Origin: Protula sp. h YS-2021
Lineage: Eukaryota > Annelida > Polychaeta > Sabellida > Serpulidae
Direction: 5' to 3'
Assembly (NCBI GenBank): GCA_949752745.1
Contig: OX457032.1
Location: 10,667,543-10,731,542 of the forward strand
Length of the DNA: 64,000 nt
The position numbers were made by a program, and so were the translations under genes. Below, piece by piece: positions 1 to 14,000 of this stretch. Numbering within the stretch: position 1 is the first letter of the stretch; each line of letters begins with the position of its first letter. The notes below the pieces were generated by a model. That model ran no database searches. It saw nothing but the letters and a program-made list of their open reading frames with translations, and was not told where the DNA came from.

Positions 1-453
1 TGTTGTCTTAGCAACGACGGCATACTCCAGATCGAGGCTCCAGTTCCTGCCCCGCAGTATGACAAAATCGAAGATGCTGTAAAACGCAAAACGACGCCTC
101 AAACCCGAGCTGGACCAATCGTAGTTCAGCACGACGGAAGCAAAAAGTTTCGAATAGTTGTGGATATCGGTACGGATTACTTACCACAAGACGTTACCGT
201 GAAAACGATTGATAAGAAGCTCGTGCTGAATGCCAGGCACGAGGAGAAATGTCAAGGTCGTTCAAGTGTGAAATCTCTAAGTCGTGAATTTGATCTACCG
301 GAGTCAGTGGATCCGAATTCTGTGACCGCTTCCATGACAGATGACGGAAAACTGGTTCTGGAAGCGCCAATCTCAAACTATGCACAAGGATCTTACACTG
401 GAAAACCGGGATCTAACAAAAAGCCAACAATAACAATATCTGTAGGCAAGTAA
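1..453 (+). CDS. Small heat-shock protein with two alpha-crystallin domains, 3' part
   Basis: Open frame from base 1 to TAA at 451-453 (150 codons seen); the 5' part lies outside the window. The first codons give LSNDGILQIEAPVP, the typical last strands of one alpha-crystallin (HSP20) domain. A charged linker of about 25 residues follows, then a second, nearly whole domain: FRIVVDIG, VTVKTIDKKLVLNARHEE, a REFDLPESVDPNSVTASM strand and DDGKLVLEAP. The tail ends in ITISV, which resembles the C-terminal I-x-I/V oligomerisation motif of sHSPs. Known for the family: ATP-independent holdase chaperones. Two tandem domains in one chain are reported in some invertebrate sHSPs. Whether an upstream intron exists cannot be seen. 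A second, shorter sHSP gene lies downstream on the same strand (17970). Confidence 0.85.
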   Translation, partial: CCLSNDGILQIEAPVPAPQYDKIEDAVKRKTTPQTRAGPIVVQHDGSKKFRIVVDIGTDYLPQDVTVKTIDKKLVLNARHEEKCQGRSSVKSLSREFDLPESVDPNSVTASMTDDGKLVLEAPISNYAQGSYTGKPGSNKKPTITISVGK

Positions 454-667
454 TTTCCTGTTCAATTGTCAATAAGAAGAACGATCGATATCTCACTGCA
501 GAAGCTATTAATGGTGTTACGTGAAAGTAAAAAAATTAAAATACAAGAGCTGGATCTTTTATGTCATGTTGTTAGAGTGTGGCTTTCCGCCAAAATCTAA
601 GCCTTACATCAAATGTAAGGCTTTGTTTGTTTGTAGTATTAATCGAGAAACCTGCGATAGATCTGTT

Positions 668-1900
<1,233 letters not shown>

Positions 1901-1902
1901 TA

Positions 1903-2150
1903 TGTGTAAACTAGACCGAATTCCGCTTGCTGAATTGACCAACTTGGGATTTTAGCGATATCTTGAAAATCAACTGGTTGACAAGATCAAAGCAAACGAG
2001 TATCACTTATATGACGTCTTCTACTCAAAGGGATTCAAAATCGCCGTTTCGTGCTTAATCCTGGCCTAATGGATATCTTTTATAACGTCTTTTGTTCCCA
2101 AAGGTTCCAAAATGAGCTTAAAATCAGTCTGTCTCTGACAGAAAAAGCAG
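1903..2150 (+). mobile_element. Degenerate copy of the 139-bp-repeat element (E3)
   Basis: Starts with ACTAGACCGAATTCCGCT, matching the 5' end of the large element at 7795 (ACTAGACCGAATTTCGCT). It continues with decayed units that still show TATAACGTCTTTT, CCCAAAGGTTC, AAAATGAGCTTAAAATC and TCTGTCTCTGAC. The 3' hairpin end is not found, so it is an old truncated copy. Confidence 0.6.
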
Positions 2151-2327
2151 GAAAAAGAAAAAAGCTGAAAAAGGTGAAGAATTCGAGTAAAACAAGCACA
2201 TTTGAGAAAGGCATTTCTGGTATTTGACTGGTATGTGAATGAGGTGTGTCAGACAGGTTCATGATTTAAGAATAATTACAGTTTCCCAGAACAGGAGAAT
2301 CCCTCAGCGACTGACCTCAGTCACTTT

Positions 2328-2328
<1 letters not shown>

Positions 2329-2419
<91 letters not shown>

Positions 2420-2463
2420 CAATCCGCGACAGGCTTTTCGCGGTGTCCCCCCCCCCCCCCCCC
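2329..2463. repeat. (GA)n microsatellite and poly-C run
   Basis: About 88 bases of GA (2329-2417), then a short unique stretch and a run of about 15 C at 2449-2463. Confidence 0.97.
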
Positions 2464-2945
2464 CACGAGGTCTGAGAGTAGTTCCCCCTGGTCAATAACA
2501 AGCACAAAATAGTAAATCATGCGTGTTAATTGTGAAGAAACCATGTAATATGAAAACCTTAGTATTGGTTACAAATTTAAATCTGCAGATTTTATTGTTT
2601 TATTTGTTAGCCTGAATAATTGTTATTAAAGTTTGATGTATTTACTGAATAAACTCTCTTCAATGTTATCTCCGTTTTTGTCTTTACATCCTTACAATAA
2701 TGCCAAAAAACCATAACAAGGAAAAATAAATAGAAAAAAATAGAAAATATGCACAGCCACAACCAACATAACACCTTTGTGCAAAATAATCTATTTATTT
2801 GTTTTTGTTTTTTTTTGTTTGCTTTTTTTTTTTTAGAAGACGGCGGGGAGGGAGAAGGTGAGGTGGAATTTTGAAATTTTGATATACATCACTAAATCAT
2901 TTGCTAATTTGTGGATATCAAACTGGCGTCTCGGAGTGATTGTCT
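2464..2945. other. Non-coding AT-rich spacer
   Basis: Nothing recognisable apart from T- and A-rich runs near 2810-2835. Confidence 0.6.
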
Positions 2946-3304
2946 GAGCAACATCGCCTACCCCCTGACCCCCTCCCTACCCCTCCCCCATCCCAACATC
3001 GCCTACCCCGCTGACCCCCTCCCCACCCCTTCCCCATCCCAACATCGCCTACCCCGCTGACCCCCTCCCCACCCCTTCCCCATCCCAACATCGCCTACCC
3101 CGCTGACCCCCTCCCCACCCCTTCCCCATCCCAACATCGCCTACCCCCTGACCCCCTCCCCACCCCTTCCCCATCCCAACATCGCCTACCCCCTGAACCC
3201 CTCCCTACCCCTCCCCATCCCAACATCGCCTACTCCGCTGACCCCCTCCCCACCCCTTCCCCATCCCAACATCGCCTACCCCGCTGACCCCCTCCCCACC
3301 CCTC
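2946..3304. repeat. C-rich minisatellite, ~46-bp unit
   Basis: About eight units anchored on AACATCGCCTACCCC, spaced 45-46 bases (2951, 2996, 3042 and on) with CTGACCCCCTCCCCACCCC between. Strong C bias on the plus strand. Confidence 0.93.
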
Positions 3305-3530
3305 AAAGACACCATATTCCCTGGGACCATTCAAAAGACACCGTATTCCCTGGGACCATCCCCATAACACCGTATTCCCTGGGACCATCCCCAAAACACC
3401 GTATTCCCTGAGATCTTCCATAAGACACCGTATTCCCCGGATCATTCGAAAGACACCGTATTCCCTGCGACCTTCCCAAAGACACCGTATTCCTGGGTCA
3501 TCCCAAAGACACCGTATTTCCTAAGATCCT
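3305..3530. repeat. Minisatellite, ~30-bp unit
   Basis: About eight copies of a unit containing GACACCGTATTCCCTGGGA, spaced about 28-30 bases, directly abutting the previous array. The minus-strand frames through it only translate the repeat. Confidence 0.92.
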
Positions 3531-4115
3531 GTTTGAAACGTTATTATGGAGAGGTGTTGCGATTTGATCACCTCAAAATCAAACAAACAAACCAGCAAAA
3601 TTAGACAAACAAGCAAACACACACGGTTGGATTTGCTTAATGGACGTCATGACTTGAAGTGACGATTGGGGGACGCCGCAGTGTTAACTGGGTTTTACGT
3701 GCCTTTGACATTCGACGAAAACAGTGTTTAACTGCGCTTCCAAATTGTTGTGAGGATATCAATCTGTTATGGTCTAGTCACGATAAAGTGAAAAACACTC
3801 ACAGAAAAAAGATAAAAAGCTCTCACTGTGAGGGACTGCGCTCTGGAGTTACGCCTGGAATGTTCGACGGTCTCGAAATAGCTGCTTTATCACGGATTAA
3901 CGATGGTGATTGAAGACGTATGTATTGTACGTTTTCTATGGATATTTACGGGAACTTGCACGTTATTGCTTGGTGAGCAGAGTGAGAACGCCATTGCCAC
4001 TCCAGCCGGCTGTAATGCCCCCTTACTTCTCTCTTTCTTAAAGAAGAGAAAACTCCGGATTCACGAGTATACATCATGTGCTGCTAGAAAACAGTAAAAT
4101 AACATGAAAGCCTGA
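3531..4115. other. Non-coding spacer between minisatellites
   Basis: Unique sequence. Two small overlapping open frames (3659-3913, 3903-4097) have no recognisable domain, and I do not call them genes. Confidence 0.5.
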
Positions 4116-5062
4116 CCTAAGGGCCGGCTTGATGGCGAGGGAGGGGGGTATCTTAGGGCAGGCTTGATGGCGAGGGAGGGGGTGCAGGGGGTATCTTATG
4201 GCAGGCTTGATGGCGAGGGAGGGGCGGTGTCTTAGGGCAGGCTTGATGGCGAGGGAGGGGGGGGGGGGGTAGTCTTAGGGCAGGCTTGGCAGCGAGGGAG
4301 GGGGTGCAGGGGGTGTCTTAGGGCCAGGTTGATGGCGAGGGAGGGGGGTGTCTTAGGGCAGGCTTGATGGCGAGGGAGGGGGGGGGTAGTCTTAGGGCAG
4401 GCTTGGCAGCGAGGGAGGGGGTGCAGGGGGTGTCTTAGGGCCAGGTTGATGGCGAGGGAGGGGGGGTGTCTTAGGGCAGGCTTGATGGCGAGGGAGGCGG
4501 TGCAGGGGGTATCTTAGGGCAGGCTTGATGGCGAGGGAGGGGCGGTGTCTTAGGGCAGGCTTGATGGCGAGGGAGGGGCGGGTTGTCTTAGGGCAGGCTT
4601 GGCAGCGAGGGAGGGGGTGCAGGGGGTGTCTTAGGGCCGGCTTAATGGAGAGGGAGGGTGCGGGTGTCTTAGGGCCGGCTAGATGGCAAGGGAGGGGGGT
4701 GTCTTAGGGCCAGCTTGATGGCGAGGGAGGGGGGGGTGTCTTAGGGCCAGCTTGATGGCGAGGGAGGGGGGGGGGTGTCTTAGGGCCAGCTTGATGGCGA
4801 GGGAGGGGGTAGGGACGCAGGGGTATGTAAGGGCAGGCTTGGCGGCGAGGGAGGGGGGTGTCTTAGGGCAGGCTTGATGGCGAGGGAGGGGGGGGTGTCT
4901 TAGGGCAGGCTTGATGGCGAGGGAGGGGGTGCAGGGGGTGTCTTAGGGCAGGCTTGGCAGCGAGGGAGGGGGTGCAGGGGGGGTTTAGGGCAGGCCTGAC
5001 GGCGAGGGAAGGGGTGTAGGGGTGTCTTAGGGCAGGCTTGATGGCGAGGGAAGACGGAGTGT
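4116..5062. repeat. G-rich minisatellite
   Basis: More than 20 variable units built from GGGCAGGCTTGATGGCGAGG followed by long G runs and TGTCTTA. Runs of four or more G recur every 20-40 bases on the plus strand over nearly 1 kb, so G-quadruplex formation is plausible. Confidence 0.95.
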
Positions 5063-5199
5063 AGAGGCGGGGTTTTGGAAAGTTACAAATCCACTTCTCC
5101 ACTTGATTTGAAATTGCTAAGACGCTGTTGATGGAAAATCATTTGTATTTAATTGATGACAGACATATCAAGTTAATAATGTCAAACGCCTCCCCAATA

Positions 5200-6650
5200 T
5201 CCACTCATTCGGTCACAATATCATCAGCCACCCGAAACTCCTCTGACAATATCACCATCCCCCTCTCCCGTTACTCTCACTCCCTAACAACATAATCAGC
5301 TCCCTCCCCCATACCCCTCACTCCCTAACAATATCATCAGCTCCCTCTCCCATACCCCTCACTCCCTAACAATATAATCATCCCCCTCTCCCATACCCCT
5401 CACTCCCTAACAATATCATCAGCTCCCTCTCCCATACCCCTCACTCCCTAACAGTATAATCGACTACCCCTATACCCCTCATTCTCGAGCAATATCATCT
5501 GCTCCCTCCCCCATACTCCTCACTCCCTAACAATATCCTCAGCTCCCATCCCATACCCCTCACTCCCTAACAATATCATCAGCTCCCTCCCCCATACTCC
5601 TCACTCCCTAACAATATCCTCAGCTCCCACCCCATACCCCTCACTCCCTAACAATATCATCAGCTCCCTCCATCATACTCCCTCACCCCTTAACAATATC
5701 ATCAGCTACCTACATACCCCCTCACACCCTAATAATATCATCAGCTCCCTCTCCCATACTCCCTCACCCCCTAACAATATCATCAGCTACCCCACATACC
5801 CCCTTCACTCCCTAACAATATCATCAGCTCCCCCCACCATTCTCCCCTCATACCCTAACAATATCATCAACTACCCCTGCCCCATACTCCCCTCACTCCC
5901 TAACAATATAGTCAGCTCCCCCCACCATTCTCCCCTCATACCCTAACAATATCATCATCTACTCTACATACTCCGTCACCCCTAACAATATCATCAGCTC
6001 CCTCTCCCACACTCCCTCACCCCCTAACAATGTCATCAGCTACCCTACATACCCCCTCACTCCCTAACAATATCATCAGCTCCCTCTCCCATACTCCCTC
6101 ACCCCTAACAATATCATCATCTACTCTACATACTCCGTCACCCCTAACAATATCATCAGCTCCCTCTCCCACACTCCCTCACCCCCTAACAATGTCATCA
6201 GCTACCCTACATACCCCCTCACTCCCTAACAATATCATCAGCTCCCTCTCCCATACTCCCTCACCCCCTAACAATATCATCATCTACTCTACATACTCCG
6301 TCACCCCTAACAATATCATCAGCTCCCTCTCCCACACTCCCTCACCCCCTAACAATGTCATCAGCTACCCTACATACCCCCTCACTCCCTAACAATATCA
6401 TCAGCTCCCTCTCCCATACTCCCTCACCCCCTAACAATATCATCAGCTCCCTCTCCCATACCCCCTTTACTCCCTAACAATATCATCAACTACCCCCGCC
6501 CCATACTCCCCTCACTCCCTAACAATATAGTCAGCTAGCTTCCATTTACCCTCACTCTTTGACAACATCATCAGCTACCCCCATACCCCTCCCTTACTCC
6601 CTGTCAATATCAACAGCCACCCCTATACCCCGTCACTCCCTAGCATTAGC
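5200..6650. repeat. C-rich minisatellite, ~38-40-bp unit
   Basis: About 35 units of the CTCCCTAACAATATCATCAG / CTCCCTCTCCCATACCCCT type. A larger block of several units around 5940-6130 is repeated again at 6120-6300 and 6270-6440, so local higher-order duplication has occurred. No coding meaning. Confidence 0.95.
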
Positions 6651-6899
6651 TACTGATGGATAACATTTTTATACATACACCTACAAATCGGAACTTGAAA
6701 TAGCTTTTATCATGCGTGTTAATCAGTGACACTTGAAGGGCGGGTGCCAGATTTATACATCCATGATTCAGGATATCCGTGGTGATAACATGGGATTTGT
6801 TGACTAGTCCTAACGGATAACCTATTTAGACTCCGTGACTCCTAACAAGATATGGATGCCTAATTTTGTACGATCCACTGTTTTAATCAAATTGACTTC

Positions 6900-6955
6900 C
6901 GGTGATTGGATTGTGGTCATGTATATAAGCTTCAGGCAGGAGAGAAGAAGAGAAA
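6900..6955 (+). promoter_or_regulatory. Predicted TATA promoter of the second sHSP gene
   Basis: TATATAA at 6922-6928 is preceded by an inverted CCAAT box (ATTGG near 6906) and followed about 25-30 bases later by a plausible start region near 6950-6955. A purine-rich leader runs to a strong splice donor at 7147. No clear heat-shock element (repeated nGAAn) was seen upstream, so heat inducibility is not supported by what I can read. The link to the downstream gene is inference. Confidence 0.5.
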
Positions 6956-7146
6956 CACTTTCATTGGACAAGTTGAATGCGAATAAGTGATTAAAAATTA
7001 CATTATAAGATTGACTTTAAACTGTTATTGATTTTAAATTGTCTGACCAGAATTGATTAAATCAATCCTTAGTGAGAAACTCGTTCTAGAAACAGAATAT
7101 TCCTATTGTAGGATTTGAAAAGATTAATTTAGATATCCGTCTGAAG
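6953..7146 (+). other. Predicted 5'UTR exon 1 of the second sHSP gene
   Basis: Runs from the predicted start to CTGAAG|GTAAGT; the consensus donor begins at 7147. No long ATG frame lies in it, consistent with an untranslated leader exon. The only good partner acceptor before the sHSP coding exon is the T-tract + GCAG ending at 17946. Confidence 0.45.
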
Positions 7147-7655
7147 GTAAGTTCTATTTTATTTTTTTATTCATGATAATGACATGTTTTCCTTTCAATT
7201 TTTCTGAGAGAATGAAAAGTAACTGGTGTCTGAAGTCGTTTCTAATTGATTAATTAAGACGGTTTTGCATTTAATTTCTTTTAATTTTGCTTGACACTTT
7301 AACAAGTCAGTTGCCAAAGTGTATCGTTTTTCAGCACTGTTTTATGTTATTCAGAATGTCACCTGAAATGTATTCAAATAAGCATCATTGATGTAGCTTT
7401 CAAACTCGCCAGTTTTAATTTTTGCGGGCGCATTGTAAATACGAACCAAAATTGGGGCAGGGCAGGGGGAGGGGTGGCGTGGATAAATTGGTGGTAACAA
7501 TGGAGTCAAACTAAAACATTTAAAAAAAAAACTGGGATTGATTGGTTATCAAAGTTCCAATTCATTCCGTTTGTAACATTTTGGCAGTAACAATTTTACT
7601 TAAACTGGAGTCTGTTCAAGTCTGGATAACTAATTTTGTTTGTTGTTGTATTGTG

Positions 7656-7740
7656 ATACATAAAATGGAAAATTAAAGGCTTACCTGAAGTTTGATGAAC
7701 ATTTCACGGAAACCCGTATCACGTTGACAAGGATTCACAG
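7656..7740. repeat. Inverted repeat, left arm (mate at 17540-17626)
   Basis: AAAATGGAAAATTAAAGGCT.. CTGAAGTTTGATGAACATTT .. GTTGACAAGGATTCACAG reads as the near-exact reverse complement of 17540-17626. The pair sits just outside the hairpin-ended element E1. Confidence 0.85.
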
Positions 7741-8009
7741 TGAGAGAGCCACAGATACAGGCTTTACATATGATGGGTCAGGAATTAGAACGGTTAAAAC
7801 TAGACCGAATTTCGCTACACGTAGCGAAATAGCACCCACTTGCAAGGGCAGAGACACAATATATTTAATCAAACACACAATTTTCAGTGTTTCGACATAA
7901 TTGTCAGCTTCCGGATTATTATCTTGAACGAGGCCATCGAAATGAATATAATGTAACCTCATTTGGGCACAAATAAATCAAATTCAATTTTCTAACCGTT
8001 GTTGAGATA

Positions 8010-11000
8010 CTGGTCAACTTACAGTTTTTGACCTTGACAATGACGGAGGAGGTCAAGATCACCGAGGTACCTCTTATATAACGTCTTTTTAGCCCAAACG
8101 GTCGAAAATTAGCTCAAAGTCGCTCTATCTCTAACCGTTTTCGAGATAATAGTCAACTTCCGGTTTTTTGACCTTGACCGTGACCCAGAAGGTCAAGGTC
8201 ACCGAGGTACCTCTTATGTAACGTTGTTTAGGCCCAAAGGGTCGAAAATGAGCTCAAAATCGCTCTATCTCTAACCGTTTTCGAGATAATAGTCAACTTC
8301 CGGTTTTTGACCTTGACCGTGACCCAGAAGGTCAAGGTCACCGAGGTACCTCTTGTGTAACGTTGTTTAGGCCCAAAGGGTCGAAAATGAGCTCAAAATC
8401 GCTCTATCTGTAACCGTTTTCGAGATAATAGTCAACTTCCAGTTTTTGACCTTGACCGTGACCCAGAAGGTCAAGATCACCGAGGTCCCTCTTATGTAAC
8501 GTTGTTTAGGCCCAAAGGGTCGAAAATGAGCTCAAAATCGCTCTATCTCTAACCGTTTTCGAGATAATAGTCAACTTCCGGTTTTTGACCTTGACCGTGA
8601 CCCAGAAGGTCAAGGTCACCGAGGTACCTCTTACGTAACGTTGTTTAGGCCCAAAGGGTCGAAAATGAGCTCAAAATCGCTCTATCTCTAACCGTTTTCG
8701 AGATAATAGTCAACTTCCGGTTTTTGACCTTGACCGTGACCCAGAAGGTCAAGGTCACCGAGGTACCTCTTGTGTAACGTTGTTTAGGCCCAAAGGGTCG
8801 AAAATGAGCTCAAAATCGCTCTATCTCTAACCGTTTTCGAGATAATAGTCAACTTCCGGTTTTTGACCTTGACCGTGACCCAGAAGGTCAAGGTCACCGA
8901 GATACCTCTTACGTAACGTTGTTTAGGCCCAAAGGGTCGAAAATGAGCTCAAAATCGCTCTATCTCTAACCGTTTTCGAGATAATAGTCAACTTCCGGTT
9001 TTTGACCTTGACCGTGACCCAGAAGGTCAAGGTCACCGAGGTACCTCTTGTGTAACGTTGTTTAGGCCCAAAGGGTCGAAAATGAGCTCAAAATCGCTCT
9101 ATCTCTAACCGTTTTCGAGATAATAGTCAACTTCCGGTTTTTGACCTTGACCGTGACCCAGAAGGTCAAGGTCACCGAGGTACCTCTGATGTAACGTTGT
9201 TTAGGCCCAAAGGGTCGAAAATGAGCTCAAAATCGCTCTATCTCTAACCGTTTTCGAGATAATAGTCAACTTCCGGTTTTTGACCTTGACCGTGACCCAG
9301 AAGGTCAAGGTCACCGAGGTACCTCTTGTGTAACGTTGTTTAGGCCCAAAGGGTCGAAAATGAGCTCAAAATCGCTCTATCTCTAACCGTTTTCGAGATA
9401 ATAGTCAACTTCCGGTTTTTGACCTTGACCGTGACCCAGAAGGTCAAGGTCACCGAGGTACCTCTGATGTAACGTTGTTTAGGCCCAAAGGGTCGAAAAT
9501 GAGCTCAAAATCGCTCTATCTCTAACCGTTTTCGAGATAATAGTCAACTTCCGGTTTTTTTACCTTGACCGTGACCCAGAAGGTCAAGGTCACCGAGGTA
9601 CCTCTTATGTAACGTTGTTTAGGCCCAGAGGGTCGAAAATGAGCTCAAAATCGCTCTATCTCTAACCGTTTTCGAGAAAATAGTCAACTTCCGGTTTTTT
9701 TACCTTGACCGTGACCCAGAAGGTCAAGGTCACCGAGGTACCTCTTATGTAACGTTGTTTAGGTCCAGAGGGGCGAAAATGAGCTCAAAATCGCTCTATC
9801 TGTAACCGTTTTCGAGAAAATAGTCAACTTCTGGTTTTTGACCTTGACCGTGACCCAGAAGGTCAAGGTCACCGAGGTACCTCTTATGTAACGTTGTTTA
9901 GGCCCAAAGGGTCGAAAATGAGCTCAAAATCGCTCTATCTCTAACCGTTTTCGAGATAATAGTCAACTTCCGGTTTTTGACCTTGACCGTGACCCAGAAG
10001 GTCAAGGTCACCGAGGTACCTCTTACGTAACGTTGTTTAGGCCCAAAGGGTCGAAAATGAGCTCAAAATCGCTCTATCTCTAACCGTTTTCGAGATAATA
10101 GTCAACTTCCGGTTTTTGACCTTGACCGTGACCCAGAAGGTCAAGGTCACCGAGGTACCTCTTGTGTAACGTTGTTTAGGCCCAAAGGGTCGAAAATGAG
10201 CTCAAAATCGCTCTATCTCTAACCGTTTTCGAGATAATAGTCAACTTCCGGTTTTTGACCTTGACCGTGACCCAGAAGGTCAAGGTCACCGAGGTACCTC
10301 TGATGTAACGTTGTTTAGGCCCAAAGGGTCGAAAATGAGCTCAAAATCGCTCTATCTCTAACCGTTTTCGAGATAATAGTCAACTTCCGGTTTTTGACCT
10401 TGACCGTGACCCAGAAGGTCAAGGTCACCGAGGTACCTCTTGTGTAACGTTGTTTAGGCCCAAAGGGTCGAAAATGAGCTCAAAATCGCTCTATCTCTAA
10501 CCGTTTTCGAGAAAATAGTCAACTTCCAGTTTTTGACCTTGACCGTGACCCAGAAGGTCAAGGTCACCGAGGTACCTCTTATGTAACGTTGTTTAGGCCC
10601 AAAGGGTCGAAAATGAGCTCAAAATCGCTCTATCTCTAACCGTTTTCGAGATAATAGTCAACTTCCGGTTTTTTTACCTTGACCGTGACCCAGAAGGTCA
10701 AGGTCACCGAGGTACCTCTTATGTAACGTTGTTTAGGCCCAGAGGGTCGAAAATGAGCTCAAAATCGCTCTATCTCTAACCGTTTTCGAGAAAATAGTCA
10801 ACTTCCGGTTTTTTTACCTTGACCGTGACCCAGAAGGTCAAGGTCACCGAGGTACCTCTTATGTAACGTTGTTTAGGTCCAGAGGGGCGAAAATGAGCTC
10901 AAAATCGCTCTATCTGTAACCGTTTTCGAGAAAATAGTCAACTTCCGGTTTTTGACCTTGACCGTGACCCAGAAGGTCAAGGTCACCGAGGTACCTCTTA

Positions 11001-14000
11001 TGTAACGTTGTTTAGGCCCAAAGGGTCGAAAATGAGCTCAAAATCGCTCTATCTCTAACCGTTTTCGAGATAATAGTCAACTTCCGGTTTTTGACCTTGA
11101 CCGTGACCCAGAAGGTCAAGGTCACCGAGGTACCTCTTATGTAACGTTGTTTAGGCCCAAAGGGTCGAAAATGAGCTCAAAATCGCTCTATCTCTAACCG
11201 TTTTCGAGATAATAGTCAACTTCCGGTTTTTGACCTTGACTGTGACCCAGAAGGTCAAGGTCACCGAGGTACCTCTTATGTAACGTTGCTTAGGCCCAAA
11301 GGGTCGAAAATGAGCTCAAAATCGCTCTATCTCTAACCGTTTTCGAGATAATAGTCAACTTCCGGTTTTTGACGTTGGCCATGACCCAGAAGGTCAAGGT
11401 CACCGAGGTACCTCTTATGTAACGTTGTTTAGGCCCAAAGGGTCGAAAATGAGCTCAAAATCGCTCTATCTCTAACCGTTTTCGAGATAATAGTCAACTT
11501 CCGGTTTTTGACCTTGACCGTGACCCAGAAGGTCAAGGTCACCGAGGTACCTCTTGTGTAACGTTGTTTAGGCCCAAAGGGTCGAAAATGAGCTCAAAAT
11601 CGCTCTATCTCTAACCGTTTTCGAGATAATAGTCAACTTCCGGTTTTTGACCTTGACCGTGACCCAGAAGGTCAAGGTCACCGAGGTACCTCTTATGTAA
11701 CGTTGTTTAGGCCCAAAGGGTCGAAAATGAGCTCAAAATCGCTCTATCTCTAACCGTTTTCGAGATAATAGTCAACTTCCGGTTTTTGACCTTGACCGTG
11801 ACCCAGAAGGTCAAGGTCACCGAGGTACCTCTTACGTAACGTTGTTTAGGCCCAAAGGGTCGAAAATGAGCTCAAAATCGCTCTATCTCTAACCGTTTTC
11901 GAGATAATAGTCAACTTCCGGTTTTTGACCTTGACCGTGACCCAGAAGGTCAAGGTCACCGAGGTACCTCTTGTGTAACGTTGTTTAGGCCCAAAGGGTC
12001 GAAAATGAGCTCAAAATCGCTCTATCTCTAACCGTTTTCGAGATAATAGTCAACTTCCGGTTTTTGACCTTGACCGTGACCCAGAAGGTCAAGGTCACCG
12101 AGGTACCTCTGATGTAACGTTGTTTAGGCCCAAAGGGTCGAAAATGAGCTCAAAATCGCTCTATCTCTAACCGTTTTCGAGATAATAGTCAACTTCCGGT
12201 TTTTGACCTTGACCGTGACCCAGAAGGTCAAGGTCACCGAGGTACCTCTTGTGTAACGTTGTTTAGGCCCAAAGGGTCGAAAATGAGCTCAAAATCGCTC
12301 TATCTCTAACCGTTTTCGAGATAATAGTCAACTTCCGGTTTTTGACCTTGACCGTGACCCAGAAGGTCAAGGTCACCGAGGTACCTCTGATGTAACGTTG
12401 TTTAGGCCCAAAGGGTCGAAAATGAGCTCAAAATCGCTCTATCTCTAACCGTTTTCGAGATAATAGTCAACTTCCGGTTTTTTTACCTTGACCGTGACCC
12501 AGAAGGTCAAGGTCACCGAGGTACCTCTTATGTAACGTTGTTTAGGCCCAGAGGGTCGAAAATGAGCTCAAAATCGCTCTATCTCTAACCGTTTTCGAGA
12601 AAATAGTCAACTTCCGGTTTTTTTACCTTGACCGTGACCCAGAAGGTCAAGGTCACCGAGGTACCTCTTATGTAACGTTGTTTAGGTCCAGAGGGGCGAA
12701 AATGAGCTCAAAATCGCTCTATCTGTAACCGTTTTCGAGAAAATAGTCAACTTCTGGTTTTTGACCTTGACCGTGACCCAGAAGGTCAAGGTCACCGAGG
12801 TACCTCTTATGTAACGTTGTTTAGGCCCAAAGGGTCGAAAATGAGCTCAAAATCGCTCTATCTCTAACCGTTTTCGAGATAATAGTCAACTTCCGGTTTT
12901 TGACCTTGACCGTGACCCAGAAGGTCAAGGTCACCGAGGTACCTCTTACGTAACGTTGTTTAGGCCCAAAGGGTCGAAAATGAGCTCAAAATCGCTCTAT
13001 CTCTAACCGTTTTCGAGATAATAGTCAACTTCCGGTTTTTGACCTTGACCGTGACCCAGAAGGTCAAGGTCACCGAGGTACCTCTTGTGTAACGTTGTTT
13101 AGGCCCAAAGGGTCGAAAATGAGCTCAAAATCGCTCTATCTCTAACCGTTTTCGAGATAATAGTCAACTTCCGGTTTTTGACCTTGACCGTGACCCAGAA
13201 GGTCAAGGTCACCGAGGTACCTCTTGTGTAACGTTGTTTAGGCCCAAAGGGTCGAAAATGAGCTCAAAATCGCTCTATCTCTAACCGTTTTCGAGATAAT
13301 AGTCAACTTCCGGTTTTTGACCTTGACCGTGACCCAGAAGGTCAAGGTCACCGAGGTACCTCTGATGTAACGTTGTTTAGGCCCAAAGGGTCGAAAATGA
13401 GCTCAAAATCGCTCTATCTCTAACCGTTTTCGAGATAATAGTCAACTTCCGGTTTTTGACCTTGACCGTGACCCAGAAGGTCAAGGTCACCGAGGTACCT
13501 CTTGTGTAACGTTGTTTAGGCCCAAAGGGTCGAAAATGAGCTCAAAATCGCTCTATCTCTAACCGTTTTCGAGAAAATAGTCAACTTCCAGTTTTTGACC
13601 TTGACCGTGACCCAGAAGGTCAAGGTCACCGAGGTACCTCTTATGTAACGTTGTTTAGGCCCAAAGGGTCGAAAATGAGCTCAAAATCGCTCTATCTCTA
13701 ACCGTTTTCGAGATAATAGTCAACTTCCGGTTTTTTTACCTTGACCGTGACCCAGAAGGTCAAGGTCACCGAGGTACCTCTTATGTAACGTTGTTTAGGC
13801 CCAGAGGGTCGAAAATGAGCTCAAAATCGCTCTATCTCTAACCGTTTTCGAGAAAATAGTCAACTTCCGGTTTTTTTACCTTGACCGTGACCCAGAAGGT
13901 CAAGGTCACCGAGGTACCTCTTATGTAACGTTGTTTAGGTCCAGAGGGGCGAAAATGAGCTCAAAATCGCTCTATCTGTAACCGTTTTCGAGAAAATAGT

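Noticed and set aside
6030..6392. 120-residue frame
   Set aside because: Translation of the C-rich ~39-bp minisatellite.
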